From assembly GCF_040529185.1 (NCBI RefSeq), contig NZ_CP159510.1:1240001-1304000 (forward strand): a stretch of DNA of 64,000 nucleotides, in the 5' to 3' direction. Under the pieces are notes generated by a model, which saw nothing but the letters and a program-made list of their open reading frames with translations, had not been told where the DNA came from and searched no databases. A program made the translations under genes and the position numbers. The stretch is from Sporolactobacillus sp. Y61 (GTDB lineage Bacteria > Bacillota > Bacilli > Bacillales > Sporolactobacillaceae). Below are positions 60,842 to 64,000 of this stretch, piece after piece; positions within the stretch are counted from its first letter, which is position 1; every line of letters begins with the position of its first letter.

Positions 60842-62455
60842 ATGTCGCTGGTTCATTTGAAAAACAAGAAGAATGGTGTGACCTATGTATATGAATCCGT
60901 TGGATATTGGGACAAGGAGAAAAAACAGACACGAAACCATCGGAAATGTATTGGTAAACTGGATCCGAAAACTGGGAAACTGATTCCATCTAAAAAGTAT
61001 ACCGAAGGTCTGAAAGACCTTCTGAACCAGAAAAAGAAGAAACGGGGACCGGTTCCGTCAGTTACTTATCAGCGTCGTTTCTACGGGGCAACTTACCTGT
61101 TTGACGCCATCGGCGCCAAGCTTGGAATCACAGAAGATCTGGCGCGATGCTTTCCAAAGTCCTATCAGCAGATTCTTTCGCTGGCTTATTATCTGGTGCT
61201 GGAAGATCGCAATCCGATGAGTCGTTTTCCCCGCTGGGCGAAAACCCATGTGCATCCCTATGGTAAAAATATGCCCTCTCAGAGGAGCAGTGAACTGTTT
61301 GGCTCAATCACGGAAAATGCCAAACACCATTTCTTTATTCTCCAGAGCAAACGGCGTATCCATGAAGAGTATCTGGCTTATGACACCACCTCCGTTTCAT
61401 CCTATTCCAAAGCACTGAAGCAAGTCCGCTACGGTAAGAATAAGGATCATGATCCGCTGCCGCAGATTAACCTGGCGCTCCTTTATGGAGAGACCTCCGG
61501 TCTGCCGGTGGCTTATCGTAAACTGCCGGGGAATATTTCTGATGTCAAAACCATACGGACACTGCTCGCTGATGTGGACTTTCTCAAACAGAAGAAAGTG
61601 AAAGTGGTCATGGACCGTGGCTTTTACAGTGAGAAGAATATTAATGCTTTTTATCAGGATCATGTCAAATTCTTGATGGGTGTCCGAGTGTCACTGAAAT
61701 TCGTTCGTCAAAAGTTAAACGCTGTCCGTCAGAGCATGATTACCCGTGCTCATTATGCTTCCGACTGCAATCTCTATTATCAATCTTTCCTGACCGACTG
61801 GGACTATACCGAGGTCAAAAAGCGATCCGGGCAAATCATCACTGGCAAGAAAAGGCTGTACCTTCATCTTTTCTATAATGACCAAAAGGCAACCGACGAT
61901 AAGATGGCGTTCAATAAACTGTTGGACCGTCTGGAAGAAGAGCTGCAGTCCGGCAGGAGAGAACCTGAACATGAAAAGCTATATTCACGTTACTACGAAT
62001 GGAAGGAAACGCCCGTAAGGGGGCTCTCCCTGACGCCAAAAAACGAAGCCATAGCTAAAGCAGAAAGGGACTTTGGTTATTTCGCACTGATTTCTAATGG
62101 AATCAAAGATCCCATTGAGGCACTGGAAGTTTATCGAACAAAGGATCTGATCGAGAAAGCCTTCGGTAATTTAAAGGAACGACTGAACCTGCGTCGGACT
62201 TCTGTTTCCTCTGAGGAAAATCTGGAAGGCAAACTTTTCGTCCAGTTCATTGCCCTGTTCTATCTTTCGTACATAAAAAAGGCCATGAGCGATCATCATC
62301 TGTTCAAACAGTACACCATTCAGGAACTTCTGGATGAACTGGACGTAATCGAACAGTACAGTCAACCCGGTGGTCACACCCATTTGGGTGAGTTGACAAA
62401 GAAACAGACGAATCTTTATCAATACCTTGATGTGGATTCGCCTGCCTTGGTATAA
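60842..62455 (+). CDS. Type B IS transposase, copy 2
   Basis: 537 residues starting MSLVHLKNKKNGVTYVY, intact, differing from copy 1 at only scattered positions (for example KVVMDRGFYSEKNINA). DDE residues as in copy 1. Perfect target duplication indicates a recent jump into the rpiR gene. Confidence 0.9.
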   Translation: MSLVHLKNKKNGVTYVYESVGYWDKEKKQTRNHRKCIGKLDPKTGKLIPSKKYTEGLKDLLNQKKKKRGPVPSVTYQRRFYGATYLFDAIGAKLGITEDLARCFPKSYQQILSLAYYLVLEDRNPMSRFPRWAKTHVHPYGKNMPSQRSSELFGSITENAKHHFFILQSKRRIHEEYLAYDTTSVSSYSKALKQVRYGKNKDHDPLPQINLALLYGETSGLPVAYRKLPGNISDVKTIRTLLADVDFLKQKKVKVVMDRGFYSEKNINAFYQDHVKFLMGVRVSLKFVRQKLNAVRQSMITRAHYASDCNLYYQSFLTDWDYTEVKKRSGQIITGKKRLYLHLFYNDQKATDDKMAFNKLLDRLEEELQSGRREPEHEKLYSRYYEWKETPVRGLSLTPKNEAIAKAERDFGYFALISNGIKDPIEALEVYRTKDLIEKAFGNLKERLNLRRTSVSSEENLEGKLFVQFIALFYLSYIKKAMSDHHLFKQYTIQELLDELDVIEQYSQPGGHTHLGELTKKQTNLYQYLDVDSPALV

Positions 62456-62748
62456 TTTCACGGGAATTCAGGTTAGAAATCTTACAACTTTTTGCAAGCT
62501 CCGTGATGCTCTGAGCTGCACATTCTTTTTTATGATCAATGATGTAATGCAGGGTAGACAAATCGGTTTCGTTTAATTGGTCGTAATTCTTATTGATCAG
62601 CATCTCAAGCTTCATGTTATGATCTTGGCTCCTCGAACTCCTGATTTTTAGTGCCAGGGCACTAGTAATGAGCAGGGGATCCAAGTAATAAACATGTTAT
62701 CTGAAACTTCATAAAAAGAGAAAGTACATGCACGACCTTTATACTCGA

Positions 62749-62781
62749 ATACCCTGCTACTAAAAAATCATAGCAGGGTAT
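62749..62781 (-). terminator. Hairpin after the GH4 gene
   Basis: ATACCCTGCTA and TAGCAGGGTAT are 11-bp perfect arms with an 11-nt loop, 22 bp beyond the GH4 stop on the minus strand. Confidence 0.75.
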
Positions 62782-62802
62782 TTGAAAAATGGCAATGATC
62801 GG

Positions 62803-64000
<1,198 letters not shown>

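Larger units (their letters stand above)
60715..62472 (+). mobile_element. Type B insertion sequence, copy 2
   Basis: 1,758 bp with ends CCTACATTCCCGG and inverted CCTGAATTCCCGTG. Six-bp target duplication TTAGAA at 60709-60714 and 62473-62478. Nearly identical to copy 1 at 36.6 kb, in opposite orientation. Confidence 0.93.
60061..62615 (-). pseudogene. RpiR-family regulator split by type B IS
   Basis: The N-terminal HTH_6 part (MKLEMLINKNYDQLNETDLS, AAQSITELAKSCKIS) lies at 62473-62615. The rest (SKSSILRTTQKLGFSGFSEF, then the SIS domain with FAYGTGWAQQNA and LIIISLSGDISDIID) lies at 60061-60714. The 1,758-bp type B element separates them with target duplication TTAGAA. RpiR proteins bind phosphosugars through the SIS domain. 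Next to a GlvA-like enzyme it resembles GlvR, the activator of Bacillus maltose genes. Without its DNA-binding half joined it should not work. Confidence 0.9.

Overview
The window reads as low-GC Bacillota chromosome, most likely a lactic, spore-former-type member of the Bacillales. A Sporolactobacillus-like host is my best guess, and it is only an inference. Supporting signs are strong Shine-Dalgarno sites (AGGAGG types), SigA-like promoters, cre-type CcpA sites, lactose and maltose-type PTS systems, the tagatose-6-phosphate pathway, lipoprotein signal peptides and a 3D-domain cell-wall protein. No rRNA, tRNA or CRISPR array was recognised.

Layout. 1-1430: 3' part of a GH1 6-phospho-beta-glucosidase. 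1.5-3.0 kb: an IS scrap and a DUF4163/DUF3298-type lipoprotein. 3.3-7.9 kb: a tandem array of two immunity-like lipoproteins, a truncated toxin stub and a full-length lipase with a long helical C-terminus. It matches the TilA/TslA type VII-secreted 'reverse-domain' lipase system. 8.2-12.2 kb: a long beta-CASP metallo-hydrolase and a 3D-domain cell-wall protein. 12.3-16 kb: an intact insertion sequence (type A), an rfbA scrap and a frameshifted glycosyltransferase. 16-21.5 kb: a DUF6933/pRiA4b ORF-3-like protein and a pentose-phosphate group (rbsK, rpe, tkt). 21.7-23.3 kb: IS debris. 23.4-28.3 kb: a decayed alpha-galactoside/galactose locus (GPH transporter, galK, broken galE, broken alpha-galactosidase, SemiSWEET). 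28.7-32.1 kb: a ruined glyoxylate-shunt operon (aceB pseudogene, aceA cut by an IS4-family element). 32.4 kb: a sugar O-acetyltransferase. 33.2-43.5 kb: an IS graveyard with ISLre2, IS256, type A, type B, IS4, ISL3 and IS1380 elements, a small MITE, and an inverted second copy of lacC. 43.8-52.3 kb: a lactose PTS/tagatose-6-phosphate operon (lacR, lacC, lacA, lacB, lacF, lacE, lacG) in which lacC is split by an IS and lacG carries a frameshift. 52.4-56.8 kb: a second type A element (frameshifted) and an IS3 element nested in an IS4 remnant. 57-64 kb: a lactonase-family 6-phosphogluconolactonase, a HAD phosphatase, a glucose-family EIIA, a small membrane protein, an RpiR-type regulator split by a type B element, and the 3' part of a GH4 6-phospho-alpha-glucosidase (glv-like maltose locus).

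The metabolic genes are mostly sugar import and entry into central carbon metabolism. Lactose enters through LacEF, is cleaved by LacG and is processed by LacAB and LacC; no lacD is present here. Maltose-type phospho-disaccharides are cleaved by the GlvA-like enzyme. Ribose and pentose phosphates flow through RbsK, Rpe and Tkt. Many of these genes are broken by IS insertion or point lesions, so the segment looks like a genome undergoing IS-driven reduction. Four IS-type insertions have clean target-site duplications visible at the base level: type A (5 bp), type B, C and the MITE (6 bp). The IS3 element also has one (6 bp).
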